From: Acidobacteriota bacterium
GTDB lineage: Bacteria > Acidobacteriota > Terriglobia > UBA7540
Length of the DNA: 64,000 nucleotides
Assembly (NCBI GenBank): GCA_902812465.1
Contig: CADDZE010000001.1
Span: forward strand, 1 to 64,000
Direction of reading: 5' to 3'
The translations under genes and the position numbers were made by a program. This document shows, in pieces, positions 8,576 through 17,283 of the stretch (position 1 is its first letter; every line of letters starts with the position of its first letter). A model generated the notes under the pieces. The model worked only from the letters and a program-made list of their open reading frames with translations, was not told where the DNA came from and did no database searches.

Positions 8576-8902
8576 CTAAGCGCGCGCGACAGCAGGCGTG
8601 AGCTCGTAGTCTTCGATCGTCGCGCCCACTTCCACCAGCCGACCGCGGCGGACGCAGCGCACCACCCGGCCGTGGCATCGCAGTTCGGCAGGTGTTGCCG
8701 TGGCGGTGGCCGGCAGAGAAACCGTACAGAGCACTTCGCTCTGCAGCCTGGGGTGGCCGGGAAGCATTACCAACAACCCGTTGCTGCTGATGTCGCTCGT
8801 CGTCCCCCGAACCTCCTGGGCCTTACCGGAGGGCGTGTTCCAGCGAACCCACGCCGGAAGGCGCACGGGAAACCGGATTGCCGAGCGGCGCTCTCTGATC
8901 AT
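8576..8902 (-). CDS. PilZ domain protein (probable c-di-GMP receptor)
   Basis: A 108-residue protein consisting of a single PilZ domain. The two c-di-GMP-binding signatures are visible: the arginine-rich start RERRSAIRFPVRLP (RxxxR) and DISSNG (D/N-x-S-x-x-G) near residues 37-42. The rest forms the expected beta-barrel (LRCHGRVVRCVRRGRLVEVG). PilZ proteins convert c-di-GMP levels into changes in motility, adhesion or exopolysaccharide production. It is co-directional with the LuxR-type regulator, with a gap of about 110 bases. No diguanylate cyclase is in the window. Confidence 0.85.
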   Translation of the reverse strand: MIRERRSAIRFPVRLPAWVRWNTPSGKAQEVRGTTSDISSNGLLVMLPGHPRLQSEVLCTVSLPATATATPAELRCHGRVVRCVRRGRLVEVGATIEDYELTPAVARA

Positions 8903-9167
8903 GCGGTTCGGAGCCAGCCAGGTCGCGGACGGGTCGCCTCATGCTGGCCTCGTCGATAAATCGAGCCTAAACGGAATCGGCCTTCCCGGGCAAGATCACT
9001 GCGGTACTAGTACCGACGTGCCAGCAACCTTCGCCGCGGCGGCACTGGCTACCCCTCCTCATGTTACCCTTGCGATGCGGCGGAGACCACTGGGGCAGTC
9101 CTCGCCGCGGCGGCTTCGTTGAGCAAACGTGCCGCCACAAGCATTATCGGCTGGAAGGAGAGGCGGC

Positions 9168-10187
9168 ATGAAACTGGGAGCATTGGCAGCACGTTTGGGA
9201 TGCACCCTGGAAGGGCCTGCCGACATCGAGATCAGTGGCGTGGCCGGCCTGGACGAGGCTACACCGAGTGACTTGAGTTTCGTCTCCAACCCCAAGTACC
9301 TTCGTAAGCTGGAAACCACGCGAGCCGGAGCGATCATTGTCAGTCCGGAGGTGGCCGCGCCCGGCCGGGCGTTGCTCCGCTCGCCCAATCCGTACCTGAG
9401 CTTTGCCCAGGCGCTTGAGCTGTTCCACCCTGTCCAGCGGCCGCCGGCGGGCATTCATCCTACGGCAGTGATCGGTCGCAACGTCAAAATCGGGCGCAAT
9501 CCTTCGATTGGCCCCTATACGGTGATCGAGGACGGCGTCGTACTCGGCGATGATTGCGTACTGAAGAGCTTCGTCGTTATCTATCGCGATGCGCAGATTG
9601 GCGACCGCTTCTTGGCCCACTCGCACGCTGTGGTGCGCGAAGGTGTGCGCATTGGCAACGATGTCATCCTGCAGAATGGGGCAGTGGTGGGGGCTGACGG
9701 CTTCGGCTTTGCGCGGCGGGCCGACGGCTCTTATCAGAAGATCGTCCAGTCGGGTACCGTGGTGATTGAAGACCACGTCGAGGTGCAGGCGAACTCCTGC
9801 ATCGATCGCGCGGCGGTGGGTGAAACGCGGTTACGCCGCGGCGCCAAGGTCGACAACTTGGTGCAAGTAGGGCACGGCAGCGACGTGGGAGAAAACACGC
9901 TGCTGTGCGGCCAAGTGGGACTGGCGGGCAGCTCGAAAATCGGGCGCAACGTGGTGCTGGCCGGCCAAGTCGGCGTCGCGGGTCATTTGACCCTTGGCGA
10001 CCATGTCATCGTCAGTTCGCAGTCTGGCGTCCACGGCGACGTGCCGCCAGGCAAAGTCCTCTCCGGCTATCCGGCCATCGACAATGCCCGGTGGCTGAAG
10101 TGCGCAGCCATTTACTCCCGCTTGCCAGAAATCTACGCGGCCTTCCGCAAGGTGCGCGAGATGTTAGAGCGCAACCAGCGCCGTTAG
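9168..10187 (+). CDS. lpxD: UDP-3-O-acylglucosamine N-acyltransferase LpxD
   Basis: LpxD adds the N-linked hydroxyacyl chain in the third step of lipid A synthesis, using acyl-ACP. The 339 residues show the N-terminal uridine-binding domain (KLGALAARLGCTLEG, then FVSNPKYLRKLETTRAGAII) and then a left-handed beta-helix of hexapeptide repeats (IGRNVKIGRNPSIGPYTVIE onward). The catalytic His lies in NLVQVGHGSDVG, and a C-terminal helix closes the protein (YSRLPEIYAAFRKVREMLER). A good GGAAGGAG ribosome site precedes the ATG at 9168. It is not in the usual lpx/fab operon, so it may be an additional or relocated copy. Confidence 0.95.
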   Translation: MKLGALAARLGCTLEGPADIEISGVAGLDEATPSDLSFVSNPKYLRKLETTRAGAIIVSPEVAAPGRALLRSPNPYLSFAQALELFHPVQRPPAGIHPTAVIGRNVKIGRNPSIGPYTVIEDGVVLGDDCVLKSFVVIYRDAQIGDRFLAHSHAVVREGVRIGNDVILQNGAVVGADGFGFARRADGSYQKIVQSGTVVIEDHVEVQANSCIDRAAVGETRLRRGAKVDNLVQVGHGSDVGENTLLCGQVGLAGSSKIGRNVVLAGQVGVAGHLTLGDHVIVSSQSGVHGDVPPGKVLSGYPAIDNARWLKCAAIYSRLPEIYAAFRKVREMLERNQRR

Positions 10188-10262
10188 GTTCTGGAGCCCT
10201 GGCGCCGACCGACCCACCAAAGCCCTTCCTGCACGCATTGCGTGGCAATGGCGGCGCTGCTG

Positions 10263-11000
10263 CTACCCCGCTGCCGCGACAGGCTGCTCGTCCGCGGCCA
10301 AACCTTGCAGAATGGCATGGCGCACCGCCTCCTGCAGTCGCGTCACGTCGCGTTCTTCACAGAGGCCCTGCGTCGGGATAGGAGGATGGAACGTGATGCG
10401 TATCGTCCCTGGGCGAAGCCGCATGGTTCCCTTGGGCATGATCTTGGCGCCACCCGAAACGGAGACCGGCACAATGGCAGCCTGGGCTCGAATGGCCATA
10501 ATAAACACGCCCTTCTTAAAAGGCTGCAGCCGCCCCTCTGCACTTCGCGTGCCCTCCGGAAAAACGAGGAACGAGTGTCCCGACTGGAGAGCCCTGACTC
10601 CCGCCTCGATCGCGGCGAAAGCGCGCTGGCGATTCTGGCGGTCGATGGGAATGAATCCCCGAAGGCGCATGCCCTGCCCCAAAATGGGCAGGCGGAAGAA
10701 CTCCTTCTTGGCCATCACCAGCACAGGCGGCAAAATGCTGAAAAGCGCGGGTGGGTCCGCGTTGCTCTGGTGGTTGGGCATAAAAACGAGCGGGCCTGGT
10801 GCCTGGATATGCTCCATCCCTTGCGTTTCCAGATTGACGCCAGCCAGCCGAAGAATCAGCTTGGCGCCCGCCACTCCTACCCGATAGAGCCGGTCAGTGC
10901 TTTTGGCGAAGAGGGCGTGCAGGAGAAACGGTCCGCCCACCAGGAACGTGTAAAGGGCGGCGACCACGGTTACTCCAAACGCGCGCAACATGGTCAGCAC
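10263..11000 (-). CDS. plsC: 1-acyl-sn-glycerol-3-phosphate acyltransferase
   Basis: A membrane-bound acyltransferase that makes phosphatidic acid from lysophosphatidic acid in phospholipid synthesis. The 245 residues carry an N-terminal transmembrane helix (about 5-30), the catalytic HX4D motif in MPNHQSNAD, the RGFIPIDRQN block, the glycerol-phosphate-binding FPEGTRS and the later VPVSVSGG. It lies convergent to lpxD and 11 bases after dapF on the same strand, so the two are probably co-transcribed. Substrate specificity within the PlsC family cannot be fixed from sequence. A lyso-ornithine or other lipid acyltransferase remains possible. Confidence 0.85.
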   Translation of the reverse strand: MLTMLRAFGVTVVAALYTFLVGGPFLLHALFAKSTDRLYRVGVAGAKLILRLAGVNLETQGMEHIQAPGPLVFMPNHQSNADPPALFSILPPVLVMAKKEFFRLPILGQGMRLRGFIPIDRQNRQRAFAAIEAGVRALQSGHSFLVFPEGTRSAEGRLQPFKKGVFIMAIRAQAAIVPVSVSGGAKIMPKGTMRLRPGTIRITFHPPIPTQGLCEERDVTRLQEAVRHAILQGLAADEQPVAAAG

Positions 11001-11011
11001 TCATATCAGCA

Positions 11012-11917
11012 CTAATAATAGTAGGCTCCTCGCGCCACCAATTTCACCGATCCGCTTAGCATTACACCCGACTTTTCAGGCCAGTCGACCTGGAGCACGC
11101 CCTTCTCCGTGAGGACCCGGAGGCGGCGGCCAGTCCGCCGGTTCAAAATGCAGGCGACGGCCGCCGCGCAGGCGCCCGTCCCAGATGAGCATGTCTTCCC
11201 TACGCCGCGCTCCCAAAAGCGAACCTCGATCTGGCGGCGCGAAACCACGCGAATGAATTCGACATTGGTACGGCGAGGAAACAACCGGTGAGTTTCGATC
11301 TCTCGGCCAAGAGCCACCCAGTCGAGGCTGTCGAAGGTGTCCACGAAAAGCGAGCAGTGGGGATTGCCCATGGAGGTTATGGTGACGGGGAAAGTGCCCA
11401 GGGTGGTAGCAAGCGGAAAAGCAACGACGGGAGCCTTAGCTGGGTCAAGGCAGCAGGGAATGCGCGAGGGGTCGAGTACAGGCCGTCCCATCGCCACCCG
11501 CATCGACCAAATGTGGTCCGCAGTCCTGCGTGCCGTGACGTGGCGTATCCCCGCCGCTGTCTCGATCTGCAAGCTCAGCGTAACCGAGTGGGCTGGGAGC
11601 TGCGCGCCAGCTCCTTCCAGCGCTACGAACGCCGCGGCGCACCGGACACCGTTTCCGGACATCTCTGCTTCACTCCCATCGGCATTGAAGATGCGCATGC
11701 TCGCGTCACGGCGCGGGTTCCGGGGGCTAGCGACCAAGATGAGACCATCAGCCCCTACACCCGAGTTGCGATCGCAGATGGCCTGCGCAAATCGTGAGCG
11801 CCAAGACGACCGGCATGAGATAGCTGTCAAGACCTCACTGCGCACCACCAAGAAGTCGTTTCCTACCGCGTCGAACTTAGTGAAAGGGATCTCGATCGGA
11901 TGTGAAGCGAGGGCCAT
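11012..11917 (-). CDS. dapF: DapF-like diaminopimelate epimerase homologue with Ser in place of both catalytic Cys
   Basis: By fold this is a diaminopimelate epimerase, which converts LL- to meso-DAP for lysine and peptidoglycan synthesis. Family blocks are intact: FTKFDAVGNDF, GVGADGLI, NADGSEAEM, GNPHCSLF, NVEFI, and ERG before the second active-site loop. However, the two thiols that do the chemistry (Cys73 and Cys217 in the Haemophilus enzyme) align with Ser in MSGNGVRC and in KTCSSGTGAC, and a Cys lies two residues before the second site. Either this variant works differently, it has another substrate, or it is inactive. Start ATG 11917 fits the family's N-terminus, and GTG 11956 is an alternative. 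The gene symbol is given by homology only. Confidence 0.8.
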   Translation of the reverse strand: MALASHPIEIPFTKFDAVGNDFLVVRSEVLTAISCRSSWRSRFAQAICDRNSGVGADGLILVASPRNPRRDASMRIFNADGSEAEMSGNGVRCAAAFVALEGAGAQLPAHSVTLSLQIETAAGIRHVTARRTADHIWSMRVAMGRPVLDPSRIPCCLDPAKAPVVAFPLATTLGTFPVTITSMGNPHCSLFVDTFDSLDWVALGREIETHRLFPRRTNVEFIRVVSRRQIEVRFWERGVGKTCSSGTGACAAAVACILNRRTGRRLRVLTEKGVLQVDWPEKSGVMLSGSVKLVARGAYYY

Positions 11918-11978
11918 TTTCAGAAGAACTGCGGCTGACTGAAGAGACGTTGCCACCTCATTCGCCTTACCGCCTTGC

Positions 11979-13604
11979 TCACCGTTGAGGGCGCTGGTAG
12001 ATCTCCAGGTTTTCCCGGTTCTGGAACGCCTCGGCTAGAACCCGGCGGAAATCACGAAAGGCACTGGGGTGTGCGCGCATCAGTTGATCGACACTATCGC
12101 CTTGGCTGCGCAAGATCCATCCCACCCAGAGCGGCGGTCCTGAAGCGAGCTGCTGCCAGGCTCGGTGATTCATTTCGGTGATGGTGCGACGATACGGGAT
12201 ACCCACTTCCGGCATTACGCAGGGCCACTGGCCTGCTGCCAGGATGATCCCGCGGCCGTCGTAATGCTGCAAGAGGTAACGAATTGCCGCGCGCTGCCGG
12301 CCGGAACGGCACGGCGTATTTAGCAAGCTCTCTTTGACCACACCCATCTCCTCGATACCCGCTGCCGTCATCGCCGCAGCCTGCCCGAGGTAAAGACACA
12401 GCACAATTGCGAGCGCCGCTGTCCTCCTCCGCGCCGGAAGGTTAGGGCCTAGGAGGAACGACGGGTACAGAGCCGCACCGGGCAGCATCTCGATGCCATA
12501 GCGGAGGTTGTAGTAGCTATGCGGAAACAGTGTGGGCACATAGAGCGGCACGCCCGCATGAGCCATCGACTCCGTGTAAAACACAATCGGCACCAGCAAG
12601 AGCAACGCCGCGGCACAGCGCCTCCGGCGAGCACTGCTGAAGAACAGTACCAGAAGGCCTAGCATGGCGAGTTCCAGCGACCACGCGCCCAGCACCAGCT
12701 TGCAATCCTCAAGGTAGTAGCGCAGAGATAGCAGCCAGGACCCGTCGGTTGGATAGCGAAATCCGGTAGTGGCGAGCTGGCGGGCATAGATGGCTGCTGC
12801 CGAGAAGGGGCCGTTATAGAACTCGAGTGGATTGCCGAAGCGGTAGGCGTTGTGTGCCACCCAAAGGGTAGGGCCGGCACCTCCGACCGCGGCGAAGAGG
12901 GTGGCGTGACGCAAGCGCGTTGCCCACTCCCGCGCAGCCGGGGCGCAGAGCAGGACGAACAGCGTGGCGAAGGGCAGCAGGAACCAGCCGTCATAGCGAG
13001 TCAGCGTGCTGAAGAAAACCGCTGCCGCCGCCCCCAATAGTACCCTGATGCGGCCGGACTGCTGGTAGCGAAACAGGCCGAAGACCACCAGCACGCTCCA
13101 CATGACCGCCAAGGGCTCGGTCAGGGGCGTAGCGGCAAGATAGAGTATGCTCGGGCACAAGAGCACAGCTGCCAGCGACACCCATCCTGCCACCTGGTTG
13201 TGGTTCATCTCGAACGCCAGGCGAAAGGTGAACCATGCCAGGACGAAAAACGCCGCGGAGGAAACGAAACTACCGGCCAGCCCGGTGCGCCACAGGTGGT
13301 CGTTGATGGCCAGCGGCGCGGCCAGGAGGTGAAACAACGGCAGCCAGGCGCTGCCGATCTCGGCATAGCCGGGAGTTTGGGAGTCGGAAAGGCGGCGGGC
13401 ACCCTCCATGTGAGCGATCGCGTCGCCGTAAATGTTGGTGAGGTGACGGGAATAGAAGTAGTGGAGGGCTCCGACGGTGGCGCACAGGATCAAAGCTCGC
13501 GCGGCCCATTGGCTGACGCGCTCAGCCGGTGCGCCAGCGGCGGGCGAGATAGGCTGACTCCTCGCGAGCGAGGTCCCGGAGTTCTTGGAAGCCAGGTCAA
13601 ACAT
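11979..13604 (-). CDS. GT-C fold glycosyltransferase-like integral membrane protein
   Basis: A 541-residue protein with a cytoplasmic N-terminal tail and around ten predicted membrane helices. The first periplasmic loop (YGDAIAHMEGARRL, then AWLPLFHLLAAPLA) has the early acidic residue and aromatic/proline pattern of GT39/ArnT-like lipid-linked sugar transferases. The soluble C-terminus (about 440-541) contains RRTITEMNHRAW and ends the protein. Such enzymes move sugars from polyprenyl-phosphate carriers to proteins or lipids at the periplasmic face. Its start overlaps the PfkB kinase stop by eight bases, so translation is likely coupled to mtnP and that kinase. The acceptor is unknown. Confidence 0.75.
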   Translation of the reverse strand: MFDLASKNSGTSLARSQPISPAAGAPAERVSQWAARALILCATVGALHYFYSRHLTNIYGDAIAHMEGARRLSDSQTPGYAEIGSAWLPLFHLLAAPLAINDHLWRTGLAGSFVSSAAFFVLAWFTFRLAFEMNHNQVAGWVSLAAVLLCPSILYLAATPLTEPLAVMWSVLVVFGLFRYQQSGRIRVLLGAAAAVFFSTLTRYDGWFLLPFATLFVLLCAPAAREWATRLRHATLFAAVGGAGPTLWVAHNAYRFGNPLEFYNGPFSAAAIYARQLATTGFRYPTDGSWLLSLRYYLEDCKLVLGAWSLELAMLGLLVLFFSSARRRRCAAALLLLVPIVFYTESMAHAGVPLYVPTLFPHSYYNLRYGIEMLPGAALYPSFLLGPNLPARRRTAALAIVLCLYLGQAAAMTAAGIEEMGVVKESLLNTPCRSGRQRAAIRYLLQHYDGRGIILAAGQWPCVMPEVGIPYRRTITEMNHRAWQQLASGPPLWVGWILRSQGDSVDQLMRAHPSAFRDFRRVLAEAFQNRENLEIYQRPQR

Positions 13605-14502
13605 CGAAATGCGTCATGTGCCGGAATTCGCGGAAGCGCTCCTCGATCTCTTCAGGTCTCAGGCGCAGCAGGCGGCGCAGCCCGAATTCCTCGACCGCAA
13701 AGCTTGCCATCACCGAGCCATAGACCATGGCGCGGAAAAGGCTGCAGTCCGAAAGGTCGCCGCAGCGCGCCAGATGTCCCATGAATCCCCCGGCGAAAGT
13801 GTCCCCGGCGCCGGTGGGGTCATGCACCTGTTCGAGGGGATAGGCGGGCGCAAAAAAAATGGCACGGTCCTTAAAGAGGCAGACGCCGTGTTCGCCCCGT
13901 TTGATCACTAGCACTCGCGGTCCCATGGCGCGGATGATCGCTGCGGCGCGCCGCAGGTTTTCCGTACCGGAAAGCATTCGCGCTTCGCCCTCGTTGATGA
14001 GCAGGGCGTCCACGTGAGCCAGCGTCTGGCGAAGTTCGGCCGGCTTTCTCTGAATCCAGTAGTTCATCGTGTCGCAGGCGCCAAGCCTCGTGCGAGCCAT
14101 CTGCTTGCGCACATGGAGCTGGAGCGGAGGATCAATGTTTCCGAGGAAGACAAATTCGCTGTCCGCGTAGGAAGGCGGAATCTTGGGCGAGAAGTGCTCG
14201 AAGACGTTCAACTGCGTGTCGAGGGTACGGGCAACGTTCATGTCGCCATCGTACTCTCCGCTCCAGCGGAAGGTGCGACCTGGAGCGCGCTGCAGGCCGG
14301 TGACGTCAATGCCGCGGTCGGTGAACACGCGCAAGTGCTCCTCATCAAAGTCGTCGCCCACAACGGCCACAAGACGTACAGGGGCGAAGAAACTCGCGCT
14401 CACCGCGAAGTACGTGGCTGAGCCGCCCAGAATATTCCTCTCCTGGCCGTAAGGAGTTTTGATGTCGTCAAAGGCGATGGAGCCGACTGCTAGCAAGGCC
14501 AT
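13597..14502 (-). CDS. PfkB-family carbohydrate/nucleoside kinase
   Basis: A ribokinase-fold kinase of about 301 residues. The N-terminal GSIAFDDI with GGSATYFAVSASFF corresponds to the substrate-binding region. The C-terminal DPTGAGDTFAGGFMGHLA is PfkB signature 2, with the catalytic Asp and the anion hole. INEGEARML precedes it, as usual. The substrate is unknown. Its position directly after mtnP suggests a sugar or nucleoside from methylthioadenosine salvage. I favour the ATG at 14502, with GGAG about 8 bases upstream. An ATG at 14562 that overlaps the mtnP stop (TGATG) would add 20 residues and couple translation. Confidence 0.85.
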   Translation of the reverse strand: MALLAVGSIAFDDIKTPYGQERNILGGSATYFAVSASFFAPVRLVAVVGDDFDEEHLRVFTDRGIDVTGLQRAPGRTFRWSGEYDGDMNVARTLDTQLNVFEHFSPKIPPSYADSEFVFLGNIDPPLQLHVRKQMARTRLGACDTMNYWIQRKPAELRQTLAHVDALLINEGEARMLSGTENLRRAAAIIRAMGPRVLVIKRGEHGVCLFKDRAIFFAPAYPLEQVHDPTGAGDTFAGGFMGHLARCGDLSDCSLFRAMVYGSVMASFAVEEFGLRRLLRLRPEEIEERFREFRHMTHFDV

Positions 14503-14561
14503 GGGGGGTCTCCGGGCTGTCGGAGGCGGCCAGGCGCGAACGATCGCACCGGGCGTCGCCA

Positions 14562-15425
14562 TCAGAGATACTTTCCTACCAGCAGTGCCAGCTTCTTCTT
14601 CGCGCGCACCGAAACCCGTCGGGGGTCAGTCAGAATAGCGTGCGCCAGTGCCGAGGAGCACTTGCATGTGCGCTCGGCAGGGAGCGCACGGATAGCGCCG
14701 CGAATCACGGCCTGAGCATTCCGAACGTTGCGGTTGAGATACTCGATCACCGTGCTCACCGAAACAGCATCGTGCTGCGGGTGCCAGCAGTCATAATCGG
14801 TGACCATCGCCAGGGTGGCATAACAGAGCTCGGCTTCACGCGCCAGTTTGGCCTCTTGCAGGTTGGTCATCCCGATCACGTCCATGCCCCAGGACCGGTA
14901 GACATTCGATTCCGCCTTGGTGGAGAAGGCGGGACCTTCCATACAAAGATACGTGCCACCGACGTGGCATGCTACCCCCGCTTCCGCGCAGCCGGCAGCG
15001 AGGGCTTGCTGTACAACCGGGCAGATGGGGTCGGAAAAGCTAATGTGGGCGACGATCCCACCCCCAAAGAAGGTGGAGGGCCGCGCTTGGGTGCGGTCGA
15101 AGAACTGCGATGGCAGCACCATGTCTAGGGGCTCGAGCTCCTCGCGCAAGGAGCCGACGGCGCTCACTGAGATGATCCGCTCCACGCCCAGCTTCTTCAT
15201 GCCGAAAATGTTTGCGCGGAAGTTGATCTCCGAAGGCAGCAGCACGTGTCCGCGGCCGTGCCGCGCGAGAAACGCGACCTTGCGGCCTTCCAGTATGCCC
15301 AGGCCGTACGCGTCAGACGGCTTGCCAAACGGGGTGACGACCTCTACCTCCCGGACGCGCTCGATGCCGGGCATTTCGTACAGCCCGCTTCCTCCAATAA
15401 TCCCAATCTCTGCCTTTGCTGCCAT
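14562..15425 (-). CDS. mtnP: S-methyl-5'-thioadenosine phosphorylase
   Basis: MtnP splits methylthioadenosine with phosphate into adenine and methylthioribose-1-phosphate. The 287 residues show the phosphate-binding [27 protein letters not shown], the [12 protein letters not shown] block and [13 protein letters not shown], where MEGP contacts the ribose. [12 protein letters not shown] and VTDYDCWH follow, the last holding an Asp typical of 6-aminopurine specificity in the MTAP branch. I begin at ATG 15425, which fits the family. An upstream in-frame start at 15479 adds 18 unconserved residues. The PfkB kinase and the GT-C gene follow with overlaps. Confidence 0.92.
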   Translation of the reverse strand: MAAKAEIGIIGGSGLYEMPGIERVREVEVVTPFGKPSDAYGLGILEGRKVAFLARHGRGHVLLPSEINFRANIFGMKKLGVERIISVSAVGSLREELEPLDMVLPSQFFDRTQARPSTFFGGGIVAHISFSDPICPVVQQALAAGCAEAGVACHVGGTYLCMEGPAFSTKAESNVYRSWGMDVIGMTNLQEAKLAREAELCYATLAMVTDYDCWHPQHDAVSVSTVIEYLNRNVRNAQAVIRGAIRALPAERTCKCSSALAHAILTDPRRVSVRAKKKLALLVGKYL

Positions 15426-15540
15426 GCGAATCCTCAGTTCCACGAGCTGAGCAGCCGAGAGGGAATTTGCCCCACCCACCCCGTACCTCGCAGGGTTTCG
15501 ATTGATCTGTGTTTACGCCAAATTTCTGGCGCTTGCCTAC

Positions 15541-15777
15541 CTAGGACGCGATGGAATCGGCTGCAAATAAAATATCACCTGTTTCGAGGACTTCCCACTG
15601 GCTGTGGCTTGTAAGGTTCGAGAGCGGTCCGACCGCACCCGGTATGAAACACTGATATACCTCGGCCGTCTCTCCGTCAACCCGATGCCGGGATCGGCCT
15701 GCCTGAGGCCGCGTCCACACCAGGTTTTCTTCTAAGAGATTCCGCCTCGTGGCGGCGGGCAAGAGTCTGTGGCGCAC
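15541..15777 (-). CDS. Small hypothetical protein, uncertain
   Basis: A possible 78-residue protein whose GTG start shares one base with the stop of the MBL hydrolase gene (TAGTG), which is a common coupling arrangement. The C-terminal half (ETAEVYQCFIPGAVGPLSNL, then WEVLETGDILFAADS) has a protein-like composition, but I recognise no family and there is no strong ribosome site. It may be a chance frame. Confidence 0.25.
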   Translation of the reverse strand: MRHRLLPAATRRNLLEENLVWTRPQAGRSRHRVDGETAEVYQCFIPGAVGPLSNLTSHSQWEVLETGDILFAADSIAS

Positions 15778-16607
15778 TATGGCGCTACTCCTCGCACAAC
15801 GATTTTTCCATCGCGTTCCGCCAGACGCGCGCAGGGAACCTGGGGATCATGCGGAAACACAACCAGCACGTCTTCGGCAGCCAGGCGCGGCAGCAGGCGT
15901 TTCTTGCTAGCCAGCGTTTCCAGGGGATAAAGGTCGAAGGCCATGATCCAGGGATACGGCAGATGGGCTCGGGTGGGCACGACGTCCGATATAAAGCAGG
16001 CCCGTTCCCCCTGCGACTCGATCCAAACGATCTGCAGATGCCGCGTGTGCCCAGGTGTAACTTCCACCCGGACCCCGGGCACGACCTCCCCGTCGCCTTG
16101 TAGGAACTCCGTTTGACTCTCGGCGGCAGCGAAGAACTCCTCGATATAGCTAGCGCGATCCCGCTCGGTGGGGTTCAAGGCGTGCTCCCATTCACCTCGC
16201 TGAATGAAGTAGCGTGCCCGAGGGAAGGTAGGCATCAGGCGCCCTCCTTCCCGCCGTGTGTTCCAGCCACAGTGATCGAAATGGAGGTGTGAATTGATTA
16301 CGACGTCGACGTCCGCCAGGCCGATCCCCCGCTTCTCGAGTTCGGCGGGCAGCAGAGCCGAGTGGTCAATGGCGTAGATGTCTGCGAAGCGGGCATCCAA
16401 CTTGTCGCCGATGCCCGTCTCAATCATCACTTTGTGTGAGCCCGTATCCACTAAAACGCAGTTGAGACCCAGGCGGATGCGGTTGCGCGAATCGGCTGGC
16501 ATCTTCTTCTCCCACAAAGTCTTGGGAACCACGCCGAACATCTGTCCGCCGTCCAGGGCAAAGAAACCGTCCGAAAGGAGGTGAAAGTCGAAGGCGCCTA
16601 GTTTCAT
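15777..16607 (-). CDS. MBL-fold metallo-hydrolase
   Basis: A metallo-beta-lactamase-fold hydrolase of 276 residues. The metal-binding motif HxHxDH is in NSHLHFDHCGWN. Further ligands are in TPGHTRHLQI (His), CFISDVVPTRAH (Asp) and FPHDPQVP (His), which completes a binuclear site. The overall order, with a LGLNCVLVDTGSHKVMIETG start, resembles the lactonase/quorum-quenching-like and related MBL hydrolases. The substrate cannot be read from sequence. I start at ATG 16607, just before the conserved MKLGAFDFHLLSDG. An upstream ATG at 16688 adds a hydrophobic 27-residue stretch that looks less natural. Confidence 0.85.
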   Translation of the reverse strand: MKLGAFDFHLLSDGFFALDGGQMFGVVPKTLWEKKMPADSRNRIRLGLNCVLVDTGSHKVMIETGIGDKLDARFADIYAIDHSALLPAELEKRGIGLADVDVVINSHLHFDHCGWNTRREGGRLMPTFPRARYFIQRGEWEHALNPTERDRASYIEEFFAAAESQTEFLQGDGEVVPGVRVEVTPGHTRHLQIVWIESQGERACFISDVVPTRAHLPYPWIMAFDLYPLETLASKKRLLPRLAAEDVLVVFPHDPQVPCARLAERDGKIVVRGVAP

Positions 16608-16784
16608 TGGGAAGCCAAACCCAAGAATCAACTGTAAGGGCGAAGGATAGAAGCAGGGAACATAGAGCAAGGGGGTGCGATGCGTCAAGCGAGCGCGGGT
16701 GGAACCCTCTTACATTGGGCCTTCTGGATTACGCCGGTGTTGAACCGTCACTGGGCTGCCCTGAAACAGCGTGACCGGAGTTCG

Positions 16785-17189
16785 TTAGTCCGTGGCCGTT
16801 TCCTCCACCAGCTCGATCAGCACCCCCGCCGTGCTAGTTGGGTGCAGGAAAGCGATGCGCTTTCCGCCGGCGCCGATGCGCGGCGTCCGGTCAATCAGAC
16901 GGATACCGTGGTTTTCCAAGCGAGCGAGCGTGGCGGTGAGGTCCGGCACCGCCAGGGTGAGATGATGGATTCCGCGGCCGCCTTTAGCGATGAAGCGGGC
17001 AATGGGCGACTCAGGCGACGTGGCTTCCAGCAGCTCGATGCGGCTCTCCCCGACGCGGAACACCGCGACCCGTACCTTCTGTTCCTCCACCACCTCGCTT
17101 GGCTGGGGCGAGCAGCCCAGCAGCACCTCGAACACAGGAATCGCTGCGGCCAGCGATTCGACGGCGACGCCGATATGATGGATTCTCAC
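16785..17189 (-). CDS. mce: Methylmalonyl-CoA epimerase
   Basis: A 134-residue VOC-fold enzyme that interconverts the R and S forms of methylmalonyl-CoA in propionate and odd-chain catabolism. It begins MRIHHIGVAVESLAAAIPVF and keeps the metal ligands: His in IHHIGVAV, His in GIHHLTLAVPDL and the Glu in VLIELVEE. RIGAGGKRIAFLHPTSTAGV is the typical C-terminal block. Length and motif order match the family exactly. The mutase is not in the window. It lies about 95 bases after ilvE on the same strand, so both may form part of branched-chain amino-acid breakdown, where valine and isoleucine give propionyl-CoA. Confidence 0.9.
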   Translation of the reverse strand: MRIHHIGVAVESLAAAIPVFEVLLGCSPQPSEVVEEQKVRVAVFRVGESRIELLEATSPESPIARFIAKGGRGIHHLTLAVPDLTATLARLENHGIRLIDRTPRIGAGGKRIAFLHPTSTAGVLIELVEETATD

Positions 17190-17283
17190 AGGAGTGCAGC
17201 TTGACGAGAAGAAAGCGTTCGGTCCGGCCTTGCTCGACTTATCGCGGCGCCTGGCACACTAGATCGCCCTAAAATCGCGGACT

